NCBI RefSeq assembly: GCF_011752935.1
Contig: NZ_VWWO01000002.1
Span: forward strand, 1,550,001-1,614,000
DNA: 64,000 bases
Source: Chitinophaga sp. Cy-1792
GTDB taxonomy: Bacteria > Bacteroidota > Bacteroidia > Chitinophagales > Chitinophagaceae
Reading direction: 5' to 3'
A program made the translations under genes and the position numbers. Each line of letters begins with the position of its first letter. The first letter of the stretch is position 1. This document shows positions 52,427-62,737 of the stretch, piece by piece. Below the pieces are notes generated by a model that made no database searches, had not been told where the DNA came from, and worked only from the letters and a program-made list of their open reading frames with translations.

Positions 52427-55400
52427 ATGAAAACATTGTTTACTCCTTTTAGGATCTGTTTATTTTTTTTACTGTTGCTGGCATGGCCAACGATATATGC
52501 GCAGACGTTTGTGCATCCCGGCATTTTGCATACAGCAGCTGATTTCCAGCGGATGAAGCAAAAGGTGCAGGCAGGTGCACAGCCCTGGAAGTCGGGCTGG
52601 GATAAGTTACTGGCCAACAGTCATGCACAGCTTGGTTATTCCCCCAATCCCAGTGCTGCGCTGAACAGGGGAGGCTCCGTGCCGCAAACCTATACCAGCG
52701 CCATGAATGATGCCGCTGCTGCCTATCAGTGCGCACTGCGCTGGAAGATTTCCGGCGAGGACCAGTATGCAGCCAAGGCGGTACAGATACTGAACGCCTG
52801 GGCTGCTGTTTGCACCTCCATCGGTGGTTCTACGGATGGAGCGCTGGCGGCAGGTTTTCAGGGTTTCGCCTTTGCCAATGCAGCAGAACTGGTCCGGGAT
52901 TATCCGGGTTGGTCGGCAACAGATTTTACTAAATTTAAAACGTTTATGCGGGAGGTTTTCTATTCGTACTCCTCCGACTTTCTGTACCGGCGCAATGGTA
53001 CCTGTGCCAGCCACTACTGGGCCAACTGGGGGCTGACAAATGTTTCCAGTGTAATGGCCATCGCTATTTTATGTGATGATGTTTATATGTTTAATGAGGC
53101 CTTGTATTACCTGAAATCTGCCAACTACACAGAAGCGCTGAAAAATGTCGTGTACTACCTGCATACGCCATTGCTGGGCCAGTGGCAGGAAAGCAACCGC
53201 GATCAGGGTCATTCGCTGCTGGGCGTGGGCCTGGCAGCAGATATCTGTGAGGTGGCCTGGAACCAGGGGGAAGACCTCTTCAGCTACGATAATAACCGGT
53301 TGCTGGCAGGGATGGAATATGTGGCAAAGTACAACCTGGGCAATGATGTGCCTAACATTCCCTATAACAACTGCGATAACGTGAACCAGACGGTGATTGG
53401 TGAAAATGGCCGTGGTGGCATCAGGCCCATCTGGGAAAGGGTAGTGAACCATTATAAAAATCGTATGGGCGTTTCCGTGCCTTATTCGGAACAATTCCTT
53501 ACTATTACCCGCCCGGAAGGTGGCGGTGGTGATTATGGTACCACCAGCGGCGGCTTCGATCATCTGGGCTATGGTACGCTCACCAGCGCCTTGGATACCA
53601 CGCCTGTTACCTGTCCGCCTACCATGATTACAGCAAATATTATGTATAACGGTCAAACCTATACGTCGTCTACACTACAGATAAAGCCGGGCAGCTCCAT
53701 AACCCTGCATCCGGTGGTGTCATCAGGCGGCAGCTGGGTATGGTCTAACGGCGCTACCACGCAGGATCTTGTGCTGGATAGTATTCAGAAAAGCTGTATT
53801 TACAGGGCTACCTTTACCAATGCCTGTGGTACTAAAAAAACACAGTTATTTGCTTTGTCGGTAGATGGTGATTGCGGACGCGCTTTTATCGTACCCTATA
53901 TCCAGGTAAACGGTACCTGGCTGAGTACAGCGCAGGTGCAGGTAGATAGGGGTGCTACCGTTAAACTGGGCCCACAGGGCATGGGCGGTGGTATGGCTGG
54001 CGCAGGTACCTTCCGCTGGAGCACAGGTGATACCACCCGTGAGTTGCTGGTGTCCAATGTACAGGCAGATCAGCAACGGACGTTGGTATATACAGGCCCC
54101 TGCGGCCAAAGTGATAGTGTCACTTTTATCATTGCCTTGCGAAAAGTAAAGCAGGAACTGCAACAGAAGCTGCAAGAAGCCGAAACCCTACGGGATTCTA
54201 CAACCGCCAGTACACAGGTGATTGCAGGGAATTATCCGCCTGCTGCCAAAGTATTACTGAGCGACAGTATCCAGTATGTCTATAACGTCTACGATAGTAC
54301 GACCGCCACCGACCCGCAGGTGGTAAGCTATATCAACCTGCTGGACAGTGCTATACTGCGATATAAAAGCGCAGTGTATTATGATATGGATAATCTGGCC
54401 GATGGCCTCTACTACATTAAAATCCCGCTGCGTGATTCCGTGTTTACCAGCAACCAGTCGAACACACCTAAAATAGATGCGTTGTCGGATAGTGTATATC
54501 TACAGGTATTCAGTATCACGAAACAGACAAACGGACGCTATAAAATTATTACACTGGGCACGCCGCCGCCAGGATACCAGAACTACATCAATGAAAATGC
54601 GCAGTTTGGCAAAAATGCCTACGATGCTACCTGGAATACCTATCATATTTTTTTCAATGGTACTTATTATGCGGTGCAGCGCGCCGAGAAGGCAGGTAAT
54701 GGCTTCTGGTACCAGACCGGACAAACCATCAGTGCCCAGACCGGAAGCACCAACAGTAACATCCCCGCATCTTTTGGCTTTGAGCTGAAACCAGACCTCC
54801 ACGGTATCCTGGACGCTACCATACAGGCAGCACAACTATTACTGGATGCCACTGCTACCACTACCAGCAGTGAACCGGGAAAATATCCCGTAGCGGCAAA
54901 AAGCAGGTTGCAGGATTCCCTGAATATGGTGCAGGCAGCCTATGCCGCCATTCAAACGTCTACACAGGCAGTCAGCTATGTAAATATTTTGCAGGCAGAA
55001 ATTGATAGGTACAGAAGATCGATGGATGTATTAACAAATGTGCTGGCAGATGGTATATATATGATCCGGCCATCATCAGGTAACCTGCAATGGACGGCCG
55101 ATGCCAGTAATTCGCCCACCTTTTATACAGCAGATACTACCGCTGCCAATCAACGCTGGCAGATCACTAAACAAACCAATGGCAGGTACAAAATAATTTC
55201 ACTGTCGCCTCCTTCCGCCTACCAGAATTATATTAATGAAAATGCACAATTCGGGACCAATGTCTACGACCCGGTATGGAATACCTACAACATTTACAGC
55301 GATGGAAAAAACTATGCCGTCCAACGGACAGAGAAGGGGGGCAACGGTTATTGGTATATCAATGCAACAAAAATAGCTGGTGTTGCAGGCAGCGCCAATG

Positions 55401-55828
55401 ATCCCTTCCCTTTCAGTTTCCCATTCAGACTGGTACCGGCGCCAGACTCGCTGCAGTCAGTCGATTCTGCTGCATTGCATTTAGCAGGTATGCATGAAAA
55501 TCCGAAAATTACTGTATATCTTAAAGGCGTGTCGCCTATAGATAGCGCAGGCCTTTCTAAAATAACAAGAGCGGACAATGGAAATATCACTATCTACCCG
55601 AATCCTGCAAAGGACCATTTTTATGTAGATCTCAGCAAGCATGTTTTTTCAACAGGTAAGGCCATATTATTGGAATTATATAACGGACAGGGAGCTTTGA
55701 TTGCTGTGAAATCGGTGAAAGCCTTATCTGGTCCGGTAAATATATCAATTCCCTCCGGTGGGGCAGCAGGAGTTTACTGGCTCAGGATAGATAATAATAT
55801 CTCCTTACCCGTTATTATAAGCAGATGA
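52427..55828 (+). CDS. Multimodular alginate-lyase-superfamily protein with T9SS tail
   Basis: A 1133-residue secreted protein. After the signal peptide, residues about 25-395 form an alginate_lyase (alpha/alpha-toroid) catalytic domain with ASHYWANWGLTN and WQESNRDQGHSLLGVGLAAD. Then come two Ig-like segments (about 400-585) and two copies of a FIVAR-like helical module plus a beta-trefoil-like module; the pair of trefoil-like modules share ITKQTNGRYKII and YQNYINENAQFG. The C-terminus is a type A T9SS sorting domain (YPNPAKDHFYVDL). It probably acts on uronate polymers at the cell surface, possibly PL38-like. The exact PL family is inferred. Confidence 0.85.
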   Translation: MKTLFTPFRICLFFLLLLAWPTIYAQTFVHPGILHTAADFQRMKQKVQAGAQPWKSGWDKLLANSHAQLGYSPNPSAALNRGGSVPQTYTSAMNDAAAAYQCALRWKISGEDQYAAKAVQILNAWAAVCTSIGGSTDGALAAGFQGFAFANAAELVRDYPGWSATDFTKFKTFMREVFYSYSSDFLYRRNGTCASHYWANWGLTNVSSVMAIAILCDDVYMFNEALYYLKSANYTEALKNVVYYLHTPLLGQWQESNRDQGHSLLGVGLAADICEVAWNQGEDLFSYDNNRLLAGMEYVAKYNLGNDVPNIPYNNCDNVNQTVIGENGRGGIRPIWERVVNHYKNRMGVSVPYSEQFLTITRPEGGGGDYGTTSGGFDHLGYGTLTSALDTTPVTCPPTMITANIMYNGQTYTSSTLQIKPGSSITLHPVVSSGGSWVWSNGATTQDLVLDSIQKSCIYRATFTNACGTKKTQLFALSVDGDCGRAFIVPYIQVNGTWLSTAQVQVDRGATVKLGPQGMGGGMAGAGTFRWSTGDTTRELLVSNVQADQQRTLVYTGPCGQSDSVTFIIALRKVKQELQQKLQEAETLRDSTTASTQVIAGNYPPAAKVLLSDSIQYVYNVYDSTTATDPQVVSYINLLDSAILRYKSAVYYDMDNLADGLYYIKIPLRDSVFTSNQSNTPKIDALSDSVYLQVFSITKQTNGRYKIITLGTPPPGYQNYINENAQFGKNAYDATWNTYHIFFNGTYYAVQRAEKAGNGFWYQTGQTISAQTGSTNSNIPASFGFELKPDLHGILDATIQAAQLLLDATATTTSSEPGKYPVAAKSRLQDSLNMVQAAYAAIQTSTQAVSYVNILQAEIDRYRRSMDVLTNVLADGIYMIRPSSGNLQWTADASNSPTFYTADTTAANQRWQITKQTNGRYKIISLSPPSAYQNYINENAQFGTNVYDPVWNTYNIYSDGKNYAVQRTEKGGNGYWYINATKIAGVAGSANDPFPFSFPFRLVPAPDSLQSVDSAALHLAGMHENPKITVYLKGVSPIDSAGLSKITRADNGNITIYPNPAKDHFYVDLSKHVFSTGKAILLELYNGQGALIAVKSVKALSGPVNISIPSGGAAGVYWLRIDNNISLPVIISR

Positions 55829-55861
55829 TACCAGTACCATAAAGTTAAATGCCGGCATTGC

Positions 55862-55893
55862 GGCTTGCTTCGTGGAGCCCCTCGGAGCAAGCC
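55862..55893 (+). terminator. Hairpin between PUL enzyme genes
   Basis: An 8-bp perfect stem (ggcttgct/agcaagcc) with a 16-nt loop that could pair further lies 34 nt after the alginate-lyase-like stop. It may be an intercistronic stabiliser or an attenuating terminator; a T-run is weak. Confidence 0.45.
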
Positions 55894-55925
55894 TTTGCCA
55901 TCTATCAAATATTTAAATATTGAAA

Positions 55926-57752
55926 ATGAGTCTTCGGTTCCATTCTTATGTATTACTGATCATTGTTGCATTATCAATGCTACGTATATCCGTTAACGCG
56001 CAGGCATATACGATTCTATCTCCCGGGAAATCAACAACACTGGAGCTTCGCAATAGCAGCGGTAAGCTCAGTTACAGGGTTTCTTTCAACCGGCAGCCGG
56101 TGACGGCCTGGTCCGACATGGATATTGTCATTGATAATACCACCTTCCGGCCGGAAAAACTGCTACGCTATGAACGGCCTGTTTTGCACCATGAAAAATA
56201 TGCTACACCGTTATTAGACCGCTCTTCGCTGGATATTCAATACCAGCAGGCACAACTGCAATATGCCACGAACAAACATCAGACGGTTACAATAGAGGTG
56301 AAGGTGCTGGATAGCAGCATTGCCTTTCGCTACCAGGTGAGTGCTGCAGATACAGTAATGCATCAGCTGAAAGAGAATACCGGCTTTACTTTTCCGGCAT
56401 CACCGCTGATTTATCAATATAATTCAGAATCCGTTTTTGTTCCTACCATTGTTGATACTTTCAAAACTACTACCGACTTACCGGTAACACTGGTATCAAA
56501 GGGCCTTTATTTTCAGATAGGGGAGGCCGCCAACTTCACCTATACCAAGGCAGAACTGGCGCGGGGAAAGGATGGTAATACTTTGCTGACGAAATTCCCG
56601 CATGATACCGCCGTTGCTTTCCGGCAAAGCTGTATAACGCCCTGGCGCACGATCAGTATTGGAAGCAATGCCGTTGCGTTGGCACATTGCCGTTATATCA
56701 GCTATGCACTTTCTCCGGCGGCAGCGCCGGGAGATTACGCCTGGATACGGCCCGGCAAGTTGATCCGTGCACAGCTAAACACACAAAGTGGCCTGGATTG
56801 TATCGATTTTGCAGTGAAACATCATTTCCAGTATATCATGTTTGATGCAGGCTGGTATGGCGCAGAATTCCGTTCTACTTCAGATCCCTGCCAGGTGATT
56901 CCCGCCATTGATATGCCAAAGGTAATTGCCTATGGCAAGAAAAATAATATCGGGGTAATTCTTTATGTAAATTATGTAGGCCTGAAAGCCAGGCTGGATA
57001 CTATTTTGCCTTTGTTTAAAAAATGGGGCGTGGCAGGTATTAAGTTCGGTTTCGTTGATGGCCTCACCCAATCCGGTCTCACCTGGCTGACACAGGCGAT
57101 CGATAAAGTACAGCAATACGGCTTTATACTGGATATTCACGATAATTACAAGCCCACCGGATTGAGTCGCACTTACCCCGCACTATTAACGCAGGAAGGT
57201 ATCAGGGGAGATGAAAACAGCCCGGATGCCTTTCATAATACGACCCTGCCTTTCACCCGCTTTCTGGCAGGGCCGGCAGATTTCACTTTCTGCTTCCCTA
57301 ATTCAAAAAACAGCTTTTCAAAAAATATTAAGGTCTCAAAAGCCCAGCAACTGGCACTGAGCGTTGTTTACTTCAGTCCCTTGCAGGCGATTTTCTGGTA
57401 TGGTCAACCTAACGACTATACGAACGATGAAGAGATAGCATTTTATGATGCGATACCTACTACCTGGTCGGAATCGCATTACCTCGCAGGTAACATCGGT
57501 GAGGGTATCGCTATTGCCAGAAAAAACGGGGATAGCTGGTACCTTGGCTGCGCCGCAGGCTTGGAGGACTGGCAAACAACACTGGACCTTTCCTTTCTAA
57601 CGCCGGGACAACAATATGAAGTTACGGTATATGAAGATGGCGACAATAATTCCATTACAAAGAAAATATTGACCCTGACCAGTCAGGACAAGCTGCCCGT
57701 AAAGCTTTCAGCAAAAGGTGGATTGGCGGTAATCTTCCGTCAGCAGCGATAA
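55926..57752 (+). CDS. Glycoside hydrolase family 97 protein, first copy
   Basis: A 608-residue secreted enzyme (ATG 55926, MSLRFHSYVLLIIVALSMLR). GH97 N-terminal beta-sandwich (LRNSSGKLSYRVSFNRQPVT), (beta/alpha)8 barrel (FMFDAGWYGAEF, DIHDNYKPTGLSRTYPALLT, EGIRGDE) and C-terminal domain. At the position where retaining GH97 enzymes carry a nucleophile Asp (VKxDF), it reads IKFGF, with Asp only two residues later. That fits the inverting (SusB-like) subgroup or a changed active site. Alpha-glucosidase or alpha-galactosidase activity is likely. Confidence 0.9.
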   Translation: MSLRFHSYVLLIIVALSMLRISVNAQAYTILSPGKSTTLELRNSSGKLSYRVSFNRQPVTAWSDMDIVIDNTTFRPEKLLRYERPVLHHEKYATPLLDRSSLDIQYQQAQLQYATNKHQTVTIEVKVLDSSIAFRYQVSAADTVMHQLKENTGFTFPASPLIYQYNSESVFVPTIVDTFKTTTDLPVTLVSKGLYFQIGEAANFTYTKAELARGKDGNTLLTKFPHDTAVAFRQSCITPWRTISIGSNAVALAHCRYISYALSPAAAPGDYAWIRPGKLIRAQLNTQSGLDCIDFAVKHHFQYIMFDAGWYGAEFRSTSDPCQVIPAIDMPKVIAYGKKNNIGVILYVNYVGLKARLDTILPLFKKWGVAGIKFGFVDGLTQSGLTWLTQAIDKVQQYGFILDIHDNYKPTGLSRTYPALLTQEGIRGDENSPDAFHNTTLPFTRFLAGPADFTFCFPNSKNSFSKNIKVSKAQQLALSVVYFSPLQAIFWYGQPNDYTNDEEIAFYDAIPTTWSESHYLAGNIGEGIAIARKNGDSWYLGCAAGLEDWQTTLDLSFLTPGQQYEVTVYEDGDNNSITKKILTLTSQDKLPVKLSAKGGLAVIFRQQR

Positions 57753-57755
57753 AAA

Positions 57756-59747
57756 ATGAAAGAAATGAAGCATATTCAGCGGGGTTTATACATCACGATT
57801 TTATTTTTGGCGGCCATATGCCGTGCCAGTGGCCAAACGGCGCCATTCATACATCCAGGCCTGTTACACAGTATGGCAGACCTGGAACGAATGGAAGCAG
57901 CCGTTATAACCAAACGCTCTCCCATATACGAAGGATTTGAAGTGTTTAAAAGCAGCCCTTTCTCTGCTGATAGCTATACGCAGCAAGGGCCCATGACTAT
58001 GGTGGGCCGGAATCCAACGGTAGGACAATCCACTTACGACAGCGATGCCAACGCGGCTTATCAGCATGCGCTGATGTGGGCCATCACCGGCGATCAGCAC
58101 TATGCAGAGAAAGCGGTGCAAATTATAGACAGCTGGGCCGACTCATTGCAGGCGATTACCGGCCGCGATGCCGTATTAATGGCCGGACTTGGTCCTTTCA
58201 AAATGATTAATGCCGCAGAAATATTGCGTTATACTTATCCTGCATGGCCGAAGTCAGCCATCAGCAAAGCAGAACAACACTTTCTGAAAGTGGTCTACCC
58301 CGTGGTGGCGGAATTTGCGCCTTTTGCCAATGGTAACTGGGATGATGCCGCCCTGAAAACTGTGATGGCCATCGGCATCTTTTGTAATAATAGTGAGATC
58401 TTCGAAAAGGCGGTACGTTATTACGTAAACGGATGGGGGAATGGTAGTCTCACGAATTATATCGTTAACGAAGCAGGCCAGGTGCAGGAAACCGGCCGCG
58501 ATCAGGCGCATACGCAGCTGGGACTGGGTATGCTGGCAGAATGCTGTGAAATGGCCTGGCATCAGGGACTGGATCTCTACGGCTATGCGGATAACCGCCT
58601 GCTGAAAGGGTTTGAGTACACCGCAAAATATAATCTCGGTTATAACGATATTGCCTATACGCCGATGCTGGACCGTACCGGGAAATATGCGCATATGCGC
58701 CCTTCTGAACAGGCTCGCGGCAACCTGCGTGCGGTATATGAACAGGTCTATAATCATTATGTACACCGTGCAGGGATGGCTGCTCCCTACGTCAGTGAAG
58801 CGGCTGCAAAGCTGCGGCCCGAAGGTCCCGGCATGCCTGGCGCCGATCATCCCGGCTATGGCACCCTGTTCTACAGTATCTCTGAAAAGCAGCAACTATC
58901 GCAGGAAATAGGCAGGTCAAGGCCTGCAGGGCTTATCCTTACTACTGCGAAAGCTATTACTCAGCTTTCCTGGGTACCACTGGCAGGCATAAACGAATAT
59001 ACCGTACGGCGCGGATTACGGCAGCAAGGCCCCTGGCAGTCGATGGGTATTGCGCATGGCAACACTTTCACAGACAGTACTGCAAAACCCGGTACACTGT
59101 ATTACTACACGGTAAGTGGCCGCAGCAAAGGAATGGAATCAGCCGTCTCCCTGCCGGCGTCGATGGTTGGCGGCGGACTGCCCACCGGCTGGCATAACTG
59201 CGATATTGGCGCAGTGAAACAACCCGGCAAAGCCCTGTCCGACGGGGCCATGTTCAGGATAGAAGCCGCTGGTGTATTCAATGATAGCATCGCCAATGGT
59301 TTCAATTATACTTACAAAAACATCACAGGAGCTGGAGAAATGGTGATACAGGTTTGTCCGCAACCGGGTTCGCAGTTTACCGCCGTAGGCCTGATGCTTC
59401 GCCAGGACTTGCAGCCAGGCAGTCCCTATGCCGCCTGGGTATTATATCCGGCTAAAACAAAGGAAATTGAAGCGCCCCGTTGGAGCGTACAAATGAGACA
59501 GAAAGGCATGGCGCCGGCAGCAACACTGCCTTTGCAGGCGCCGGCTGTTACCTATGGCCGGCTGACAGGCTCTTACTGGCTGAAAATTAAATACCGGCTC
59601 GGCCAAATCACGGGTTCAGGTTCCTATGATGGTAAAACCTGGGAGCAGCTGGCTTCGGCAGAATGGATGGCCGGCAAACCTATGCTGCTGGGGATTGTAG
59701 TAGCTTCCAATATCGCGAATACTACTATCGTAAGGGTTTGCCCTTAA
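57756..59747 (+). CDS. Alginate-lyase-superfamily protein, second copy
   Basis: A 663-residue secreted protein starting 3 nt after the GH97 stop. The alpha/alpha-toroid catalytic domain (about 25-400) is paralogous to that of the 1133-residue protein: FIHPGLLHSMADLERME, VQETGRDQAHTQLGLG, and the shared block ending EYTAKYNLG. A fibronectin-III-like stretch (about 405-470) and a concanavalin-like DUF1349-type domain (about 475-660) follow. It lacks the FIVAR, trefoil and T9SS modules of its paralog, so the two probably act at different places. Confidence 0.85.
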   Translation: MKEMKHIQRGLYITILFLAAICRASGQTAPFIHPGLLHSMADLERMEAAVITKRSPIYEGFEVFKSSPFSADSYTQQGPMTMVGRNPTVGQSTYDSDANAAYQHALMWAITGDQHYAEKAVQIIDSWADSLQAITGRDAVLMAGLGPFKMINAAEILRYTYPAWPKSAISKAEQHFLKVVYPVVAEFAPFANGNWDDAALKTVMAIGIFCNNSEIFEKAVRYYVNGWGNGSLTNYIVNEAGQVQETGRDQAHTQLGLGMLAECCEMAWHQGLDLYGYADNRLLKGFEYTAKYNLGYNDIAYTPMLDRTGKYAHMRPSEQARGNLRAVYEQVYNHYVHRAGMAAPYVSEAAAKLRPEGPGMPGADHPGYGTLFYSISEKQQLSQEIGRSRPAGLILTTAKAITQLSWVPLAGINEYTVRRGLRQQGPWQSMGIAHGNTFTDSTAKPGTLYYYTVSGRSKGMESAVSLPASMVGGGLPTGWHNCDIGAVKQPGKALSDGAMFRIEAAGVFNDSIANGFNYTYKNITGAGEMVIQVCPQPGSQFTAVGLMLRQDLQPGSPYAAWVLYPAKTKEIEAPRWSVQMRQKGMAPAATLPLQAPAVTYGRLTGSYWLKIKYRLGQITGSGSYDGKTWEQLASAEWMAGKPMLLGIVVASNIANTTIVRVCP

Positions 59748-59849
59748 TAGCAAAATATTAATCCGGTATTTTTATACAGAGGATAGTATTTTATTATAAA
59801 GTTTCATATTTTATCTCTCCATAGCATAATAATTGTCAATTTTACAAAT

Positions 59850-61124
59850 ATGGAAATTCCACGTACACAAGGTAAGCCCGCTTTTACAGCGCATAAATTC
59901 ATCGTTACTTTTATTTTCGTTACGTCCCTGTTCATGTTCTGGGGGATTGCGATGTCGATGAGTGATATATTGAACAAACATTTCCAGAATGTGCTGCACC
60001 TCTCAAAATCCGATTCAGGATTAATTCAGCTATCCGTGTTTGGTGCTTACTTTATTATGAGTATCCCGGCCGGAATGTTTATGAAGCGGTTTGGTTATAA
60101 GAGTGGCGTTTTACTTGGACTGGCCTTGTTTTCCTCGGGGATGCTCCTGTTTATTCCAGCGGCGGATAATAGCTCCTTTGCTTTGTTCCGGCTGGCACTT
60201 TTTATATTAGGTTGTGGTATGGCAACGCTGGAAACAGTGGCACATCCTTTTGTAGCCATGCTGGGCGACCAGCGTACCAGCGATGCGCGTATCAATTTCG
60301 CGCAGTCATTCAATGCGGTGGGCACCATGATAGGCCCTGCTGTCGGTGGCTATTTCCTGTTCCGCAATGCCGGCCAGGCAGAGAATGACCTTACTTCTGT
60401 AAAAAATCTCTATACCGCCATCGGTATTTTTATTGCGCTGATTGCTGTGATATTCGCCATGGTGCGTGTTCCTAAGTTAGGGATACATCACGAGGAGGAA
60501 GTATCAGCAGATAATACGTCCACGACTAAACGAACATCGCTTTTCAGCAACAGGCATTTTGTTTGGGCAGCGGCGGCACAGTTTTTCAATGTGGCTGCAC
60601 AGGCCGGCACCTGGGGCTTCTTCATTAATTATGGTCATGATGTGATGGGCTACTCGGATGAAAAGGCGGCTAACTTTATGGTGCTGTTTATGGCTTGCAT
60701 GGCTGCCGGCCGCTTTATCGGCACCTGGCTGATGCGGTATATCGCGCCTAATAAACTGCTGGCATCCTTTGCCTTTGGCAGTATCATGATGTGCCTGATC
60801 GTAGCGCAGGCCTGGGGTACGGTTTCCTATGTGGCGCTGTTTATGATCAATTTCTTCTTCAGTATCATGTTCCCGACAATCTTTAGTCTGGGCCTGAAAG
60901 ACCTTGGAAAACATACGCAGCAGGCATCTTCCTTTATCTCCATGGGCGTTGTGGGTGGCGCATTTTTTCCATTTCTGATGGGTAGGATTGCAAACCATAA
61001 TGTAGCAGGCGCTTATTATTTACCGATTATCTGCTACCTGGTCATCTTCCTGTTTGGATTTAAATTTTATAAGGTTAACCGCAAACCGCAGCCGGCAGCG
61101 GTAGCGGAAGAGGTGGCGCCATAA
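59850..61124 (+). CDS. Sugar MFS transporter, FucP-like
   Basis: A 424-residue major facilitator with about 12 hydrophobic helices. The FucP/sugar:H+ symporter signatures are clear: NKHFQNVLHLSKSDSGLIQL, FGAYFIMSIPAGMFMKRFGY, and ETVAHPFVAMLGDQRTSDAR followed by NFAQSFNAVGTMIGPAVGG. It should carry a monosaccharide released in the periplasm across the inner membrane. Which sugar is not predictable. Confidence 0.95.
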   Translation: MEIPRTQGKPAFTAHKFIVTFIFVTSLFMFWGIAMSMSDILNKHFQNVLHLSKSDSGLIQLSVFGAYFIMSIPAGMFMKRFGYKSGVLLGLALFSSGMLLFIPAADNSSFALFRLALFILGCGMATLETVAHPFVAMLGDQRTSDARINFAQSFNAVGTMIGPAVGGYFLFRNAGQAENDLTSVKNLYTAIGIFIALIAVIFAMVRVPKLGIHHEEEVSADNTSTTKRTSLFSNRHFVWAAAAQFFNVAAQAGTWGFFINYGHDVMGYSDEKAANFMVLFMACMAAGRFIGTWLMRYIAPNKLLASFAFGSIMMCLIVAQAWGTVSYVALFMINFFFSIMFPTIFSLGLKDLGKHTQQASSFISMGVVGGAFFPFLMGRIANHNVAGAYYLPIICYLVIFLFGFKFYKVNRKPQPAAVAEEVAP

Positions 61125-61140
61125 TCGTTATAAGGATTCC

Positions 61141-62724
61141 ATGAGACTACTATACCTCTTTTTAATAGGGTTTTGCTGTCTGCCATCATTTGCTGTTGCA
61201 CAGGTATGGCAGTGGCGTGTAAGTGTAAGCAGCCAGACTTCAGGTGAAACCAACGCCCATCCGCAGGCATTTCTATGGATACCGGAGCATTGTACCAAAC
61301 TGAATGGGATTATTTTTGGGCAGCATAATATGACGGAAGAACCTTTGCTCGAACACCCGAAACTGCGTGCCACACTCGCTGAATTAGGTATTGGGGAAGT
61401 TTGGGTTACGCCGCTGATAGCACAGGTATTTGATTTTAAGGGAGATGCTCCCGCTGACTTTCAATATATGATGGACCAGCTGGCCTCTGTATCAGGATAT
61501 GATGAATTAAGAACAGTTCCTGTTATTCCTGTGGGGCACTCTGCGCAGGCCAGTTTTCCCTGGAACTTCGCAGCATGGGCGCCATCGCGGACACTTGCCC
61601 TCATTTCCCTGCATGGCGATGCGCCGCTAACACCGCTTACCGGTAGTGGCAAGCCAAACCCGGATTGGCAAAATCGTAATATAGACGGTATTCCAGCCCT
61701 CTTTATCATGGGAGAATATGAGTGGTGGGAAGATCGCATTACACCGGCGTTTAATTATATTCTGGCCCATCCTGCCAGTACCATTACTTTATTTGCAGAT
61801 GCCGGACATGGGCATTTTGACGTATCAGATAACCTGGTAGATTATATTGCACTGTTCATCAGGAAGGCGGTAGCTTTCAGAAACCGCCCGGATGGCCTCC
61901 GGCCGGTATCGCCAGCGGAAGGCTGGCTCATGGACCGATGGCATAAGGATAGTTTACCATTGTCACTGGCAGCTCCCTATAATGCATATAGCGGCAACAG
62001 GAAGAATGCTTCGTGGGTCTTTGATAAATCTTTTGCCGCAGCAACGGAACATTATTATCAGCTGGCAAGAGGGAAGCAACCGCAATATATCGGCTTCCGT
62101 CAGCATGGCAGCATGTTGAAGCCTGATCGGTCGCATGCCGTATTTACAGCCGGTGTACAGCTGCAGGCAGATGGGGTGACTTTTAATGTCAATGCATGCT
62201 TTACTGATACAACGCGGTTGTCTGCCACATCAGCACATGCTATTACACCGCTTCGGTTAAATCGTATATGCGGCCCCGTTAAGAAAATCAATGACACCAC
62301 TTTCAGGGTAGACTTTTATCGCATGGGCATGAATAATAATAAGCGAAGCAATGATATCTGGTTAATCGCTGAAAACAGTGGCGATAAAAACTATAAAAGT
62401 GTGGTTCAACAATTAAACATTAAAATTCCGCTGCCTCAAACCAGCGGCCAGTCGCAGGAAATTCATTTTGAACCGCTGCCTGACCAGGTAAAAGGTATAA
62501 AAGAATGGCGGCTGTCGGCCAGCGCCACATCCGGACTAAAAGTTTTCTATTATGTAAAAGAAGGCCCGGCCTATATACAGGATAATAAGATCGTTTTTAC
62601 CACAATACCGCCCCGTGCCAGGTTTCCGGTGAAAGTGACTGTAGTAGCCTGGCAGTACGGCATCAACGGAAAATATCGGACTGCTATGCCGGTAGAGCAG
62701 TCATTCAACATTAATGCAGATTAA
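61141..62724 (+). CDS. Secreted alpha/beta-hydrolase-like protein with C-terminal domain
   Basis: A 527-residue protein with signal peptide (LLYLFLIGFCCLPSFAVAQ). Residues about 30-250 form an alpha/beta hydrolase with nucleophile elbow VGHSAQ, an acid candidate in MGEYEWWED and His in DAGHGHFD. The C-terminal half (about 270-527) is beta-rich with an Ig-like end. In the PUL it may remove acetyl or other esters from the polysaccharide. I do not recognise the exact family. It lies between the transporter and the second GH97 gene (16 and 13 nt gaps). Confidence 0.8.
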   Translation: MRLLYLFLIGFCCLPSFAVAQVWQWRVSVSSQTSGETNAHPQAFLWIPEHCTKLNGIIFGQHNMTEEPLLEHPKLRATLAELGIGEVWVTPLIAQVFDFKGDAPADFQYMMDQLASVSGYDELRTVPVIPVGHSAQASFPWNFAAWAPSRTLALISLHGDAPLTPLTGSGKPNPDWQNRNIDGIPALFIMGEYEWWEDRITPAFNYILAHPASTITLFADAGHGHFDVSDNLVDYIALFIRKAVAFRNRPDGLRPVSPAEGWLMDRWHKDSLPLSLAAPYNAYSGNRKNASWVFDKSFAAATEHYYQLARGKQPQYIGFRQHGSMLKPDRSHAVFTAGVQLQADGVTFNVNACFTDTTRLSATSAHAITPLRLNRICGPVKKINDTTFRVDFYRMGMNNNKRSNDIWLIAENSGDKNYKSVVQQLNIKIPLPQTSGQSQEIHFEPLPDQVKGIKEWRLSASATSGLKVFYYVKEGPAYIQDNKIVFTTIPPRARFPVKVTVVAWQYGINGKYRTAMPVEQSFNINAD

Positions 62725-62737
62725 AATTCCACGAGTC

